A stretch of DNA of 42,261 nucleotides from assembly GCA_045127535.1 (NCBI GenBank), contig JBGVQN010000060.1, positions 1 through 42,261 on the forward strand, in the 5' to 3' direction. Each line of letters starts with the position of its first letter. Positions within the stretch are counted from its first letter, which is position 1. Source of the DNA: UBA2942 sp045127535. Its GTDB lineage: Bacteria > Bacillota > Clostridia > Lachnospirales > Lachnospiraceae. A program made the position numbers and the translations under genes. The notes beneath the pieces are model-generated. The model ran no database searches, had not been told where the DNA came from, and saw only the letters and a list, made by a program, of their open reading frames with translations. This document shows, piece by piece, positions 32,345-40,781 of this stretch.

Positions 32345-33706
32345 CTATCCTATGCTGAGTTCCTCTGTAGGATATTTGATGATATTTTCACTTTTCTTTC
32401 TGGTATTCAATGCAATGGCCAGAGAAATAGGACCTACTCTTCCAAGATACATGGTAATGATCACAATGATCTTTCCCCACAAGTTTAATTTAGATGTCAA
32501 ATCCCGTGTCAAGCCTACTGTTGCAGCTGCGCTGACCGCCTCATACACAACATCCAGGGCATCTGCATCTGTCACTGCCAAAAGCATGACTGCAGATACA
32601 AACAAGATGATAAAAGACATACTTACTACCGCAACTGCTTTTCCAATGGCTCCCTTAGATATGGACCTTTGAAACAAGACCACTTCATTTTTGTTTTTGA
32701 TATCAGCAAATGCAGAAGCAATCACCACTGCAATGGTCACTGTTTTGATTCCTCCTGCAGTTCCTGCTGGTGATCCTCCTATAAACATAAGCAACAGAGA
32801 AACCATAGCTGATGCATTGGTAAAATTCTCCTGTGGAACAGTAGCAAATCCTGCTGTTCTGGTGGTAACAGCTTGAAACAGAGACACATAAACTTTTTCT
32901 ATCCAAGTATATTCTTTTATGGTCAAGGGATTATTGTATTCCAATACCAAAATTGCTGCTGTTCCTGCTGCAATGAGCATACCTGTTACAGAAAGAGCGA
33001 CCTTGCTGTGGAGCGTCAGACTCCGAAAACATTTAAGTTTTTGCTGCTTCATATTTTTCAGAACACGCAGTACATCCCACCATACAATATATCCAATTCC
33101 TCCAAGGATGATCAACAGACAGGTGACTGTATTGATCATAGGGTTGCGTACATATGCACAAAGACTGTTGTCTGATATGATATCCATTCCTGCGTTGCAG
33201 AAAGCGGATACTGCATTGAATACAGAGATCCAAATGCCCCTGACACCATACTCCGGCACAAATACGGTCATATATAAAAGCGCCCCGATCCCTTCTATCA
33301 AAAATGTGCCCACAAACACCTTCTTAACCAGTTTTACGATTCCAGACAGGGTATTCAGATTCAATGCATCCTGAATCAACATTCTGTCTCCCAGACCGAT
33401 TTTTCGGTGCAGACCGATCATAACCCCGGACATTATGGTAACCACTCCCAAACCTCCAATTTGAATCAATATGAGAATGACTACCTGTCCAAACACACTC
33501 CATGCAGAAACAGTGGGCACCGTCACCAGTCCTGTTACACACACAGAAGTAGTTGCCGTAAAAAGTGCATCAATATATGGAACTGCTTCTCCACTGGCAG
33601 AACTGACGGGCAACGAAAGTAGTACACTGCCCACCAAAACTGTCAGGAAGAAGCTCAACATAATGATATGAGTAGTAGACACACCAACCTGAAACTTTTT
33701 CCTCAT
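32345..33706 (-). CDS. ktrB: K+ uptake channel subunit KtrB/TrkH
   Basis: Membrane K+ (Na+-coupled) uptake protein of 453 aa with four M1-P-M2 repeats. Selectivity-filter-like segments include TTSVCVTGLVTV, NAVSAFCNAGMDI, TTRTAGFATVP and AAATVGLTRDL. The flexible gate segment lies near GGSPAGTAGGIKTVT. The length is typical of KtrB rather than the longer TrkH. The start is the ATG after GTGAGGTTTGAAT; a TTG two codons upstream is possible. It begins two bases after the S51-like gene stop, indicating tight coupling. Confidence 0.95.
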   Translation of the reverse strand: MRKKFQVGVSTTHIIMLSFFLTVLVGSVLLSLPVSSASGEAVPYIDALFTATTSVCVTGLVTVPTVSAWSVFGQVVILILIQIGGLGVVTIMSGVMIGLHRKIGLGDRMLIQDALNLNTLSGIVKLVKKVFVGTFLIEGIGALLYMTVFVPEYGVRGIWISVFNAVSAFCNAGMDIISDNSLCAYVRNPMINTVTCLLIILGGIGYIVWWDVLRVLKNMKQQKLKCFRSLTLHSKVALSVTGMLIAAGTAAILVLEYNNPLTIKEYTWIEKVYVSLFQAVTTRTAGFATVPQENFTNASAMVSLLLMFIGGSPAGTAGGIKTVTIAVVIASAFADIKNKNEVVLFQRSISKGAIGKAVAVVSMSFIILFVSAVMLLAVTDADALDVVYEAVSAAATVGLTRDLTSKLNLWGKIIVIITMYLGRVGPISLAIALNTRKKSENIIKYPTEELSIG

Positions 33707-33708
33707 AT

Positions 33709-34446
33709 TCAAACCTCACGAAGATGCAATACCAATTCTTCACCATCCCTGCTTATTTGTGTACAGGTTCCGTTTTTCAACAGATAGGCTTCCCCATATA
33801 GTATCTCCAAATCTTCTGTACCATACAAGTAGCTGCCGTCCGGCAGGGCATAAAACTCCTGCCCATAGCTGTCTCCGTAGGTAATGTCCTCATAAAGCCG
33901 CTTTCCATCCAGCATCAGATCCTTTGTACACTGGTAATGGGGCACGATCTTATATTTGGTCAGATTTAATCCGGTGAGGAATCTCTCATAGGTCGCATCT
34001 ATGGATTCTCCCTCCAGCTCCGGCTGGGCATAGACCACATCTGCATTGTTCATGGTACCTGCGCTGATGCCCATGACAACGCCTTCATAGGTTTCCATCA
34101 GCTTGCGCAGGCCTGTTTTTTGAAAAAACTGATTCTGGGTAGGTACATGTCCTCCTGCCAGTATGATCAAATCACTGTCTGCGATCAATCCCTCTGCCTC
34201 TTTTGCATTTCTGCTGTCTAATATTCTGTACTCCCCAAACACAATGCCTGACTGCGCCAGGATCTCCCTGACTCCATAGGCAAATCCCTCTGTCCCTGGG
34301 ATATCATCAGGAGCTGCCGCAATGAAAAGCGCTTTTTTTGCATTGCGCAAACTGTCAGTCAATTTTTCAGCAAATCCATTGGCTGGATTTAAGCCTCTGT
34401 CCGGTTCAGAAAAAGGGGAGCTTGTTAAAAATAATTCTCTGCTCAT
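33709..34446 (-). CDS. Peptidase S51 / class I glutamine-amidotransferase-like protein
   Basis: A soluble 245-aa protein related to dipeptidase E and cyanophycinase. The nucleophile Ser lies in VVMGISAGTMNNADVV, and the preceding strand is DLIILAGGHVPTQNQFF. A likely His is in YKIVPHYQCTKDL. The family cleaves Asp-X or cyanophycin-type bonds; the true substrate is unknown. The start (MSRELFLTS) follows GGAGGTGTTCT. It is first in the operon with ktrB and ktrA, two bases before ktrB, so it is made together with the K+ importer; the reason is not evident. Confidence 0.87.
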   Translation of the reverse strand: MSRELFLTSSPFSEPDRGLNPANGFAEKLTDSLRNAKKALFIAAAPDDIPGTEGFAYGVREILAQSGIVFGEYRILDSRNAKEAEGLIADSDLIILAGGHVPTQNQFFQKTGLRKLMETYEGVVMGISAGTMNNADVVYAQPELEGESIDATYERFLTGLNLTKYKIVPHYQCTKDLMLDGKRLYEDITYGDSYGQEFYALPDGSYLYGTEDLEILYGEAYLLKNGTCTQISRDGEELVLHLREV

Positions 34447-34583
34447 AGAACACCTCCATATTTTCACATTTTCAGATCTGTTGTATCAGCTTTTGTTCTG
34501 TCATTTCTTCTCAAATCACTGCCAAACTATCATAGCCTTACAAGACAGCTTTTCTGTATCCTGAAAGATCATAAAAGCAATGC

Positions 34584-34611
34584 ATTATAGCCTTGCCAAA
34601 GCAGGATTCAA
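34584..34611 (-). promoter_or_regulatory. Promoter of the S51-ktrB-ktrA operon
   Basis: Minus strand: -35 TTGAAT (34606-34611), 16-bp spacer, -10 TATAAT (34584-34589). The leader of about 130 nt shows no ydaO-type c-di-AMP riboswitch that I can recognise. Confidence 0.7.
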
Positions 34612-34659
34612 CATGCTTACAGATTCCAAAAGCAAGGTATCAAAGCCTTGCCAAAGCAG
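34589..34659. repeat. 16-bp direct repeat: gene end copied into a promoter spacer
   Basis: AGCCTTGCCAAAGCAG occurs at 34589-34604 and 34644-34659, 55 bp apart. The right copy is the last codons of the YczE-like gene; the left copy is the spacer of the next operon's promoter. It looks like a short duplication that helped build the promoter. Confidence 0.6.
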
Positions 34660-35305
34660 TTTTTTTCAGCTGCTTCTGGAAAAACTTTACTGCCAAGCCG
34701 GTACACAGAGCTGCAATGATGGTTCCCTCTCTGGTGCCCAGGATCTGCAACTCAAAAAACAGCAGAGAAAGAATGATGGACAACACCACGCAGCTGATAT
34801 CAAAGCCTATCTTCACGTTGCCAAATACCAGATGGGTCTTATCGGCAATGGCTTTTACAAATGCCTCTCCTGCATTCATCAACACATTTGCAATGACTGT
34901 GAGGGCAATGCCAAAGCCTAAGATCCCTGTCCCAAGCAATACCAGCAGCAGACGAACTGCATAAATATCGTTTGGGATCCATGCTGCAAGCCAGCCTCCA
35001 AAATCTGTAAACCAGCCAAACAGTACAGACAACGGGATCTGTAGCAGCTGGTACAGCTGAAAGTCTTTTCGCAGCACAAGTATCTGCCCCAATATCAGGA
35101 CACAGTTCCAGATAAACAGCCAGGTCCCGAAACTGAGTACCGGAAAACGGATGCTGATCATATTGGCCACAGAGGACACCGGAGATACGCCTAATTCTCC
35201 CCGTTTAGTGATGGCCACTCCTATGCCTGAGAAAAACAGACCGATCACCAGCAGGATACAACGAAACACCAATTCTTTTTTATCTTTTGCAATACACCTT
35301 GACAT
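34640..35305 (-). CDS. YczE/DUF6198-like membrane protein
   Basis: Integral membrane protein of 221 aa with about five helices, matching the YczE/YitT-like group: FRCILLVIGLFFSGIGVAIT, then RGELGVSPVSSVANMIS, and FGIALTVIANVLMNAGEAFVKAI. The family is uncharacterised; in B. subtilis yczE sits by the surfactin region without a clear transport role. The start (MSRCIAKDKK) follows GATGGAGGAAATC. It has its own promoter. Lys/Ala-rich C-terminus. Downstream is the S51-KtrAB operon. Confidence 0.85.
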   Translation of the reverse strand: MSRCIAKDKKELVFRCILLVIGLFFSGIGVAITKRGELGVSPVSSVANMISIRFPVLSFGTWLFIWNCVLILGQILVLRKDFQLYQLLQIPLSVLFGWFTDFGGWLAAWIPNDIYAVRLLLVLLGTGILGFGIALTVIANVLMNAGEAFVKAIADKTHLVFGNVKIGFDISCVVLSIILSLLFFELQILGTREGTIIAALCTGLAVKFFQKQLKKTALARL

Positions 35306-35341
35306 GATTTCCTCCATCAGTTTCATACTTCCATGTCTCTC

Positions 35342-35370
35342 ATTATAATGCTGCCGCCTCCAAAAATCAA
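35342..35370 (-). promoter_or_regulatory. Promoter of the YczE-like gene
   Basis: Minus strand: -35 TTGATT (35365-35370), 17-bp spacer, -10 TATAAT (35342-35347), with a short leader. It lies directly beyond the long hairpin terminator of the heat-shock operon. Confidence 0.75.
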
Positions 35371-35414
35371 TGTGTCCGCCTCTGAAAGCCTGTAACTCAT
35401 TTTGTACGAACGCA

Positions 35415-35520
35415 AAAAAGAACCTTCGCTGCCATAGGATGTGATCCCCAAAAGTTAGACTTTTTCAGTCTAACTTTTGGGGATCGATCCACCAGGCAGT
35501 GCCTAAGGTTCTTTTTCTTT
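35415..35520. terminator. Very long bidirectional hairpin terminator after dnaJ
   Basis: Centre: a perfect 19-bp stem GATCCCCAAAAGTTAGACT / AGTCTAACTTTTGGGGATC (35443-35461, 35467-35485) with a 5-base loop. Outside it GGAT/ATCC, CTGCC/GGCAG and AGAACCTT/AAGGTTCT also pair, giving about 36 bp with small internal loops. T-runs follow on both strands (TTCTTTTTTG on minus, TTCTTTTTCTTTTTT on plus). It ends the hrcA-grpE-dnaK-dnaJ transcript. The inner arm resembles IS-type ends, so it could derive from a small mobile unit. Confidence 0.85.
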
Positions 35521-35568
35521 TTTATAGTTTATTTTCCATGCAGTTCTTTTGGACCTGTGTTACACAAT

Positions 35569-36717
35569 TCACTTTCCAAAAATGTTCTTTTTCTTCTTGC
35601 CATCCTTGGAAGCTCCGGAGCCGCCCATGGCCTCATCAAACTTACGCAGGGCCTCTTTCTGCTCTGCATTTAAGGAGGTCGGAACCTGCACCACCAGAGT
35701 CACGATATGGTCTCCTCTTACATTCTTGGAACGTAAGGAAGGCACACCCTTGCCCTTTAAGCGCACCTTGGTATCGGTCTGTGTACCGGCCTTTACCTCG
35801 TACTCTACATCTCCGTCTACAGTAGGGATGCGAATGGTACCGCCTAACGCTGCCTGTACAAAGGATACAGGTACAGTAGAGTAAATGGTCATATCCTGAC
35901 GCTTAAAGGTCGGATGCTGGGATACGATCACCTCTACCAGCAGATCGCCTCTCTCACCGCCGTTGATGCCTGGTTCACCCTTTTCTCTGATACGGATGCT
36001 CTGACCGTCATCAATACCTGCAGGAATGCTGACCTGAATGGTCTTTCTCTTGGTCACATAACCGGTTCCGTAGCAGTCCGGGCACTTATTCTTGATCATC
36101 TTACCGGTACCCTTACAGTCCGGACAGGTCTGGACATTACGCATGGTACCTAACATGGTCTGCTGTGTATATACGATCTGACCCTTGCCGCCGCACTTGG
36201 TACAGGTCACAGGACTGGTTCCCTTCTTGGCACCACTGCCGCCGCAGGTCTCACAGTTTTCTTTTAAGTTCAGGGTCAGCTCCTTTTCGCAGCCAAATAC
36301 TGCTTCTTCAAAGCTGATACGTACAGAAGCACGTACATTGGCCCCCTTCTGTGGGCCGTTTCTGGATGCACGGCTACCGCCGCCAAACATGCCGCCAAAC
36401 AGGTCTCCGAAAATATCGCCCATATCTCCCATATCACCGGAAAAACCGCCAAATCCACCATAACCGCCGGCGCCTCCGCCCTGGGTCTGGTCAAAGGCTG
36501 CATGACCATACTGGTCATACATCTGCTTCTTCTGTGGGTCGCTTAATACTTCATAAGCCTCATTGACCTCTTTGAATTTTTCTTCTGCAGTCTTATCCCC
36601 TGGATTGTTATCTGGATGGTACTTTTTTGCCATCTGACGGAAGCCTTTTTTGATGGCATTGGCATCTGCGCCCTTGCTGACACCAAGCACCTCGTAGTAA
36701 TCTCTCTTTTCTGCCAT
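35569..36717 (-). CDS. dnaJ: Chaperone DnaJ
   Basis: Type I Hsp40 co-chaperone of 382 aa. J domain 1-70 with HPD in KKYHPDNNPGD; Gly/Phe-rich linker (GGFSGDMGDMGDIFGDLFGG); four CxxCxGxG zinc-finger repeats between about 145 and 215 (CETCGGSG, CTKCGGKG, CPDCKGTG, CPDCYGTG); then C-terminal client-binding domains. The ribosome site is AAGGAGAGG. It is last in the CIRCE-controlled heat-shock operon, 177 bp after dnaK. Confidence 0.98.
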   Translation of the reverse strand: MAEKRDYYEVLGVSKGADANAIKKGFRQMAKKYHPDNNPGDKTAEEKFKEVNEAYEVLSDPQKKQMYDQYGHAAFDQTQGGGAGGYGGFGGFSGDMGDMGDIFGDLFGGMFGGGSRASRNGPQKGANVRASVRISFEEAVFGCEKELTLNLKENCETCGGSGAKKGTSPVTCTKCGGKGQIVYTQQTMLGTMRNVQTCPDCKGTGKMIKNKCPDCYGTGYVTKRKTIQVSIPAGIDDGQSIRIREKGEPGINGGERGDLLVEVIVSQHPTFKRQDMTIYSTVPVSFVQAALGGTIRIPTVDGDVEYEVKAGTQTDTKVRLKGKGVPSLRSKNVRGDHIVTLVVQVPTSLNAEQKEALRKFDEAMGGSGASKDGKKKKNIFGK

Positions 36718-36803
36718 GGCCTCTCCTTTTCACACTGGAATCATTGCGATACTTCTCAAAGCTGGGCTAAAGCGCCCAGGTTCTGATTCGCAACTGGTCA
36801 TTG

Positions 36804-36841
36804 GAATGGTGAAGCGTCCGTATGGGACCCTCCACCATTTC
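36804..36841 (-). other. Intercistronic hairpin between dnaK and dnaJ
   Basis: GAATGGTG pairs with CACCATT(T) and, inside it, GTCC pairs with GGAC. There is no strong U-run, so this is probably an RNA processing or stability element setting the dnaK to dnaJ ratio. Confidence 0.55.
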
Positions 36842-36894
36842 AGTTCTTTATTTATACTACTTGTAAGCTGTTTGCTTTTTCAGCGTGACAGGAA

Positions 36895-38754
36895 TTATAC
36901 TTCTCTGTAGTCGCCGTCTACTACATCATCATTTGCGCCTGCATCTGTATAGGAGCCTGCGTTTGGATCTGTGTAAGCGCCGGCTGCACCCTGGTTCTGC
37001 TCATACAGCTTTGCAAACAGGTTCTGTGCGCTGCTCATTAAGGTTTCCTTCTTTGCCTTTAAGGTCTCAATCTGGTCTGCGCTTGCGCCTTCAACAGGAG
37101 TTGCTTCTAAAGCTGCCTTTAAGTCTGCCAGGTCTGCCTCTACGGAAGCCTTATCGCTGTCTGCAAGCTTATCGCCTACATCCTGCAGAGCCTTTTCTAC
37201 CTGGAATACCATAGCGTCTGCATCGTTTCTTACATCTACAGCTTCCTTACGAGCCTTATCCTGTGCCTCGTATTCAGCAGCTTCCTTGACTGCCTTTTCG
37301 ATGTCTGCATCAGACATGTTGGAACCGGAAGTAATGGTGATGTGCTGCTCCTTGCCGGTACCTAAATCCTTTGCAGATACATTTACAATACCGTTGGCAT
37401 CAATATCAAAGGTTACTTCGATCTGTGGTACGCCTCTTCTTGCAGGAGCAATACCATCCAGACGGAACATACCCAGTGTCTTGTTATCCTTTGCAAACTG
37501 TCTCTCACCCTGTACTACGTGGATGTCTACTGCAGTCTGGTTATCTGCTGCTGTGGAGAAGATCTGGCTCTTCTTGGTTGGGATGGTGGTATTTCTCTCA
37601 ATCAGTCTGGTTGCTACACCACCCATGGTCTCGATAGACAGGGACAGTGGAGTTACGTCTAATAACAGGATATCCCCTGCACCAGCATCTCCGGCGATCT
37701 TACCACCCTGGATACAAGCACCGATTGCTACACACTCATCTGGGTTCAGTGCCTTGGAAGGCTCCTTGCCGGTTAACTGACGTACCTTATCCTGTGCAGC
37801 GATCATACGGGTAGAACCACCTACCAGTAATACCTTATCTAACTCAGAAGCGCTGATACCAGCATCCTTTAATGCGTTCTGTACAGGTACTGCTGTCAGC
37901 TCGATCAGATCCTGTGTCAGCTGGTCAAATTTTGCTCTGGTCAGGTTCATATCCAGATGCTTTGGACCTTCCGCTGTAGCTGTAATGAATGGCAGGTTGA
38001 TGTTGGTAGTGGTAGCGGAGGACAGCTCCTTCTTAGCCTTCTCTGCTGCTTCCTTCAGACGCTGCATTGCCATCTTATCGGCAGATAAGTCCACGCCCTC
38101 AGCCTTTTTAAACTCATCTAACATCCAGTCTACGATCTTCTTATCGAAGTCATCACCACCCAGACGGTTGTTACCGTTGGTAGCCAGTACCTCGATTGCA
38201 CCGTCACCGATCTCGATGATGGATACATCAAATGTACCGCCGCCTAAGTCGTATACCATGATCTTCTGTTCTTTTTCATTGTCCAAACCATAAGCCAGAG
38301 CTGCTGCTGTAGGCTCGTTGATGATACGCTTTACATCCAGACCAGCGATCTTACCAGCATCCTTGGTTGCCTGACGCTGTGCATCATTGAAATAAGCAGG
38401 AACAGTGATGACTGCCTCTGTTACCTTCTCACCCAAGTAGCTTTCTGCATCTGCCTTTAACTTCTGCAGGATCATTGCAGAGATCTCCTGTGGAGAATAC
38501 TTCTTATCGTCAACGGTTACCTTGTAATCAGTACCCATATGTCTCTTGATGGAGGAGATAGTTCTGTCTGCATTGGTAACTGCCTGACGCTTTGCAGGCT
38601 CGCCTACCAGTCTTTCACCAGTCTTTGTAAATGCTACGATAGATGGGGTAGTTCTGATGCCCTCTGTGTTTGCGATAACAACTGGCTTGCCACCTTCCAT
38701 TACTGCTACACAAGAGTTTGTTGTACCTAAGTCAATACCAATAATCTTTCCCAT
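36895..38754 (-). CDS. dnaK: Chaperone DnaK (Hsp70)
   Basis: Full-length Hsp70 of 619 aa: IGIDLGTTNSCVAVMEGG, VPAYFNDAQRQATKDAG, YDLGGGTFDVSIIE and LLVGGSTRM in the ATPase domain; LLDVTPLSLSIETMGG in the client domain; helical lid with a Gly/Ala/Asp-rich acidic tail (GAYTDPNAGSYTDAG). The ribosome site is AGGAGGAATTTACA. It is in the operon hrcA-grpE-dnaK-dnaJ and is the housekeeping and heat-shock Hsp70, distinct from the shorter paralogue at 8573-10339. Confidence 0.99.
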   Translation of the reverse strand: MGKIIGIDLGTTNSCVAVMEGGKPVVIANTEGIRTTPSIVAFTKTGERLVGEPAKRQAVTNADRTISSIKRHMGTDYKVTVDDKKYSPQEISAMILQKLKADAESYLGEKVTEAVITVPAYFNDAQRQATKDAGKIAGLDVKRIINEPTAAALAYGLDNEKEQKIMVYDLGGGTFDVSIIEIGDGAIEVLATNGNNRLGGDDFDKKIVDWMLDEFKKAEGVDLSADKMAMQRLKEAAEKAKKELSSATTTNINLPFITATAEGPKHLDMNLTRAKFDQLTQDLIELTAVPVQNALKDAGISASELDKVLLVGGSTRMIAAQDKVRQLTGKEPSKALNPDECVAIGACIQGGKIAGDAGAGDILLLDVTPLSLSIETMGGVATRLIERNTTIPTKKSQIFSTAADNQTAVDIHVVQGERQFAKDNKTLGMFRLDGIAPARRGVPQIEVTFDIDANGIVNVSAKDLGTGKEQHITITSGSNMSDADIEKAVKEAAEYEAQDKARKEAVDVRNDADAMVFQVEKALQDVGDKLADSDKASVEADLADLKAALEATPVEGASADQIETLKAKKETLMSSAQNLFAKLYEQNQGAAGAYTDPNAGSYTDAGANDDVVDGDYREV

Positions 38755-38821
38755 TGTAAATTCCTCCTAGAATTAAAAAATATAATAAAAAATAACTGTA
38801 ACTGCAATTTATCTATCTGTA

Positions 38822-38842
38822 AACTTCTTATTTGAAGAAGTT
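38822..38842 (-). other. Small hairpin between grpE and dnaK
   Basis: AACTTCTT-atttg-AAGAAGTT in the 126-bp gap, with no T-run after it on the minus strand. Likely an mRNA processing or stability element. The rest of the gap is A/T-rich and holds the dnaK ribosome site. Confidence 0.5.
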
Positions 38843-38880
38843 CTCAGCAAAATCATCTGGCATTCTATGCCTGTATTACG

Positions 38881-39567
38881 CTAATTGGCAACCTGTACCA
38901 TGGAGTGTCTGACCACAGAGCCTTTGTAAGTATACCCCTTCTGGAACTCCTGTACGATTACATTTTCTTCGTACTCATCACTTTCTATATGCATGACTGC
39001 ATTGTGCAGGTTGGGGTCAAATGCATTGCCTACAGCCTCGATAGGCTCTACACCCATTTCTGTGAGTGTTGTCATGAGCTGCTTGTAAATCCGCTCCATA
39101 CCTTCTGCAAATCCGGTTGCCTTTTCCTCTTCCGAAACAGTTGCCAGGCCTCTTTCAAAATTGTCCACAATTGGAAGCATCTTTTCTATGATGCTCTTGG
39201 CACCAATTTCATACATTGCGGATTTTTCCTTTTCGGTACGCTTACGGTAGTTATCAAACTCAGCCATGGTTCTTTTGACCTGGTCTGTAAGCGCCTCGAT
39301 CTGCTCATCTTTTTTATCTTTCTTTTCTTTCTTTTTGAAGAATCCTTTCTTTTCTGCAGCTGGTTCTCCTTCTGCATCCTTCTGCATGGTTTCTGCCTCG
39401 GAAGCTTCTCCTGCTGTATCTTCTGCAGCATCAGCTTCTGTCTGGGCATCTGCATCTTCTGCAGTATCTGCCTGAACACCATCTGCCTGTGCAGCGCCTG
39501 CTTTCATTTCCTCTGCTGCCTCAGAAGTTTCTTCCTGTTCCAAATCCTTTGCTTCAAAATCTGCCAC
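38881..39567 (-). CDS. grpE: Nucleotide exchange factor GrpE
   Basis: Exchanges ADP from DnaK. The 228-aa product has a long acidic, Ala/Glu-rich disordered N-terminus (1-95), then the coiled-coil dimer helix (RTMAEFDNYRKRTEKEKS) and the C-terminal beta domain (IEAVGNAFDPNLHNAVMHIE, EFQKGYTYKGSVVRHSMVQV). The first codon is GTG (CACCGTGGCAGAT): the frame has a stop shortly upstream and no ATG, with GGCGG about 10 nt before. The unusually long acidic tail is the only odd feature. It lies 18 bp after hrcA. Confidence 0.97.
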   Translation of the reverse strand: MADFEAKDLEQEETSEAAEEMKAGAAQADGVQADTAEDADAQTEADAAEDTAGEASEAETMQKDAEGEPAAEKKGFFKKKEKKDKKDEQIEALTDQVKRTMAEFDNYRKRTEKEKSAMYEIGAKSIIEKMLPIVDNFERGLATVSEEEKATGFAEGMERIYKQLMTTLTEMGVEPIEAVGNAFDPNLHNAVMHIESDEYEENVIVQEFQKGYTYKGSVVRHSMVQVAN

Positions 39568-39585
39568 GGTGCTCTTACCGCCTTT

Positions 39586-40635
39586 CTATTCATTCTTGTG
39601 ATAAATCTGGTCAAGCTGATCCTTTAATGTCTGCAGCGTGCCCATGACCTTTTCATAATCCATACGCTTGGGTCCCACAATACCAATGGTACCCTGCAAT
39701 CCATCACCCAATTCATATTTTGCAGTTACAATGCTGCAGTCCTGCATCATCTGAACCGGTGTTTCGTTACCGATGTAAACCTGGATGCCGGTACTGCCTC
39801 CATCTAACTGGTTCAACAGGCTGACAAGCTCCTCTTTTTCCTCAAATGCGGATATGAGTTCTGTGGCCGTACCACCGCTTGTCAGTTCCGGATACTTAAA
39901 GATGTTGGTTGCGCCGCTGGTATATACCTGAGATTGATTTGCCTCCGGCTTCATGGCTGTGGCCACTGCATCAATGACCACCTCTACTATCTCGCTGTAT
40001 TCTCCTGCCTGTTCCTTTAATGCAGTAATGATTCCCAGTGTAATCTGATCTAAGGATAACCCGTTTAATGTGTGATTCAATAACAGATTCAGCTGCAGAA
40101 CACCTTCCTGTGTCAGTTCCACGCTAACCTCAGTCAGTGTATTCTTAATGATATTGCCCTCTGCTACAATGACGATCAACAGCTTATGGCTTTCCACCAG
40201 GGATAACTGAATGAACTTCAGTTTTGTACGGTGCAGTGCCGGACCGGAAATCATTGTGGCATAATTGGTGTTCGTTGCCAGCATCTTAGCCATCTGCCGC
40301 AGCATCAGCTCTACCCGGTCTACCCGCTCTACCATAACGCTTTTGATTTCAGATATTTCTTTATCCTTTTCTTCTAATGCCTGGTTTTTCTCTTCCAAAA
40401 GAGTATTGACATATAAGCGGTAACCCTGGTCAGTGGGGATCCGTCCTGCAGATGTGTGTGGCTGAACAATCAGTCCCATCTCTTCCAGATCCGACATCTC
40501 ATTGCGAATGGTCGCTGAACTGAGATTCAGGTCTGTATACTTGGATATTGTCCTGGAACCAACCGGTTCGCCGGTTTCTAAATAGTTGCGGATAATGGCA
40601 GTCAGTATTTTCATCTTCCGAGAATCCAGTTCCAT
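39586..40635 (-). CDS. hrcA: Heat-shock repressor HrcA
   Basis: Repressor of 349 aa that binds CIRCE and is kept folded by GroEL. Winged-helix N-terminus: DSRKMKILTAIIRNYLETGE, PVGSRTISKYTDLNLSSATI, RNEMSDLEEMGLIVQPHTSA, GRIPTDQGYRLYV. GAF-like dimer domain behind it; C-terminal IGIVGPKRMDYEKVMGTL. The start (MELDSRKMK) follows TTGGAGGTGCGCCGG; a longer frame upstream would overlap CIRCE. First gene of the heat-shock operon and autoregulated. Confidence 0.98.
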   Translation of the reverse strand: MELDSRKMKILTAIIRNYLETGEPVGSRTISKYTDLNLSSATIRNEMSDLEEMGLIVQPHTSAGRIPTDQGYRLYVNTLLEEKNQALEEKDKEISEIKSVMVERVDRVELMLRQMAKMLATNTNYATMISGPALHRTKLKFIQLSLVESHKLLIVIVAEGNIIKNTLTEVSVELTQEGVLQLNLLLNHTLNGLSLDQITLGIITALKEQAGEYSEIVEVVIDAVATAMKPEANQSQVYTSGATNIFKYPELTSGGTATELISAFEEKEELVSLLNQLDGGSTGIQVYIGNETPVQMMQDCSIVTAKYELGDGLQGTIGIVGPKRMDYEKVMGTLQTLKDQLDQIYHKNE

Positions 40636-40661
40636 CCGGCGCACCTCCAATTTTGTTTTTG

Positions 40662-40728
40662 TTAGCACTCATTTATGTGGAGTGCTAACATCTATTGATA
40701 AGATATCACGCTGAGGACTGGAAGTCAA
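40662..40728 (-). promoter_or_regulatory. CIRCE operator and promoter of the heat-shock operon
   Basis: Perfect CIRCE: TTAGCACTC (40662-40670), 9 bp, GAGTGCTAA (40680-40688). The promoter on the minus strand has -35 TTGACT (40723-40728), 17-bp spacer and -10 TATCTT (40700-40705), so CIRCE covers the start point. This is the textbook HrcA control site. Confidence 0.97.
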
Positions 40729-40781
40729 CCGTTTTTTCTAAAAAAAGAATAAATAAATCCATAATAAAAAGTGAACCCCAT

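Noticed and set aside
34447..34577. c-di-AMP (ydaO) riboswitch ahead of the K+ uptake operon
   Set aside because: Expected from biology, but the 130-nt leader shows none of the conserved ydaO core that I know.
39586..40668. Longer HrcA start at 40668
   Set aside because: It would extend coding sequence into the CIRCE operator; the ATG at 40635 has TTGGAGG upstream and the family N-terminus.
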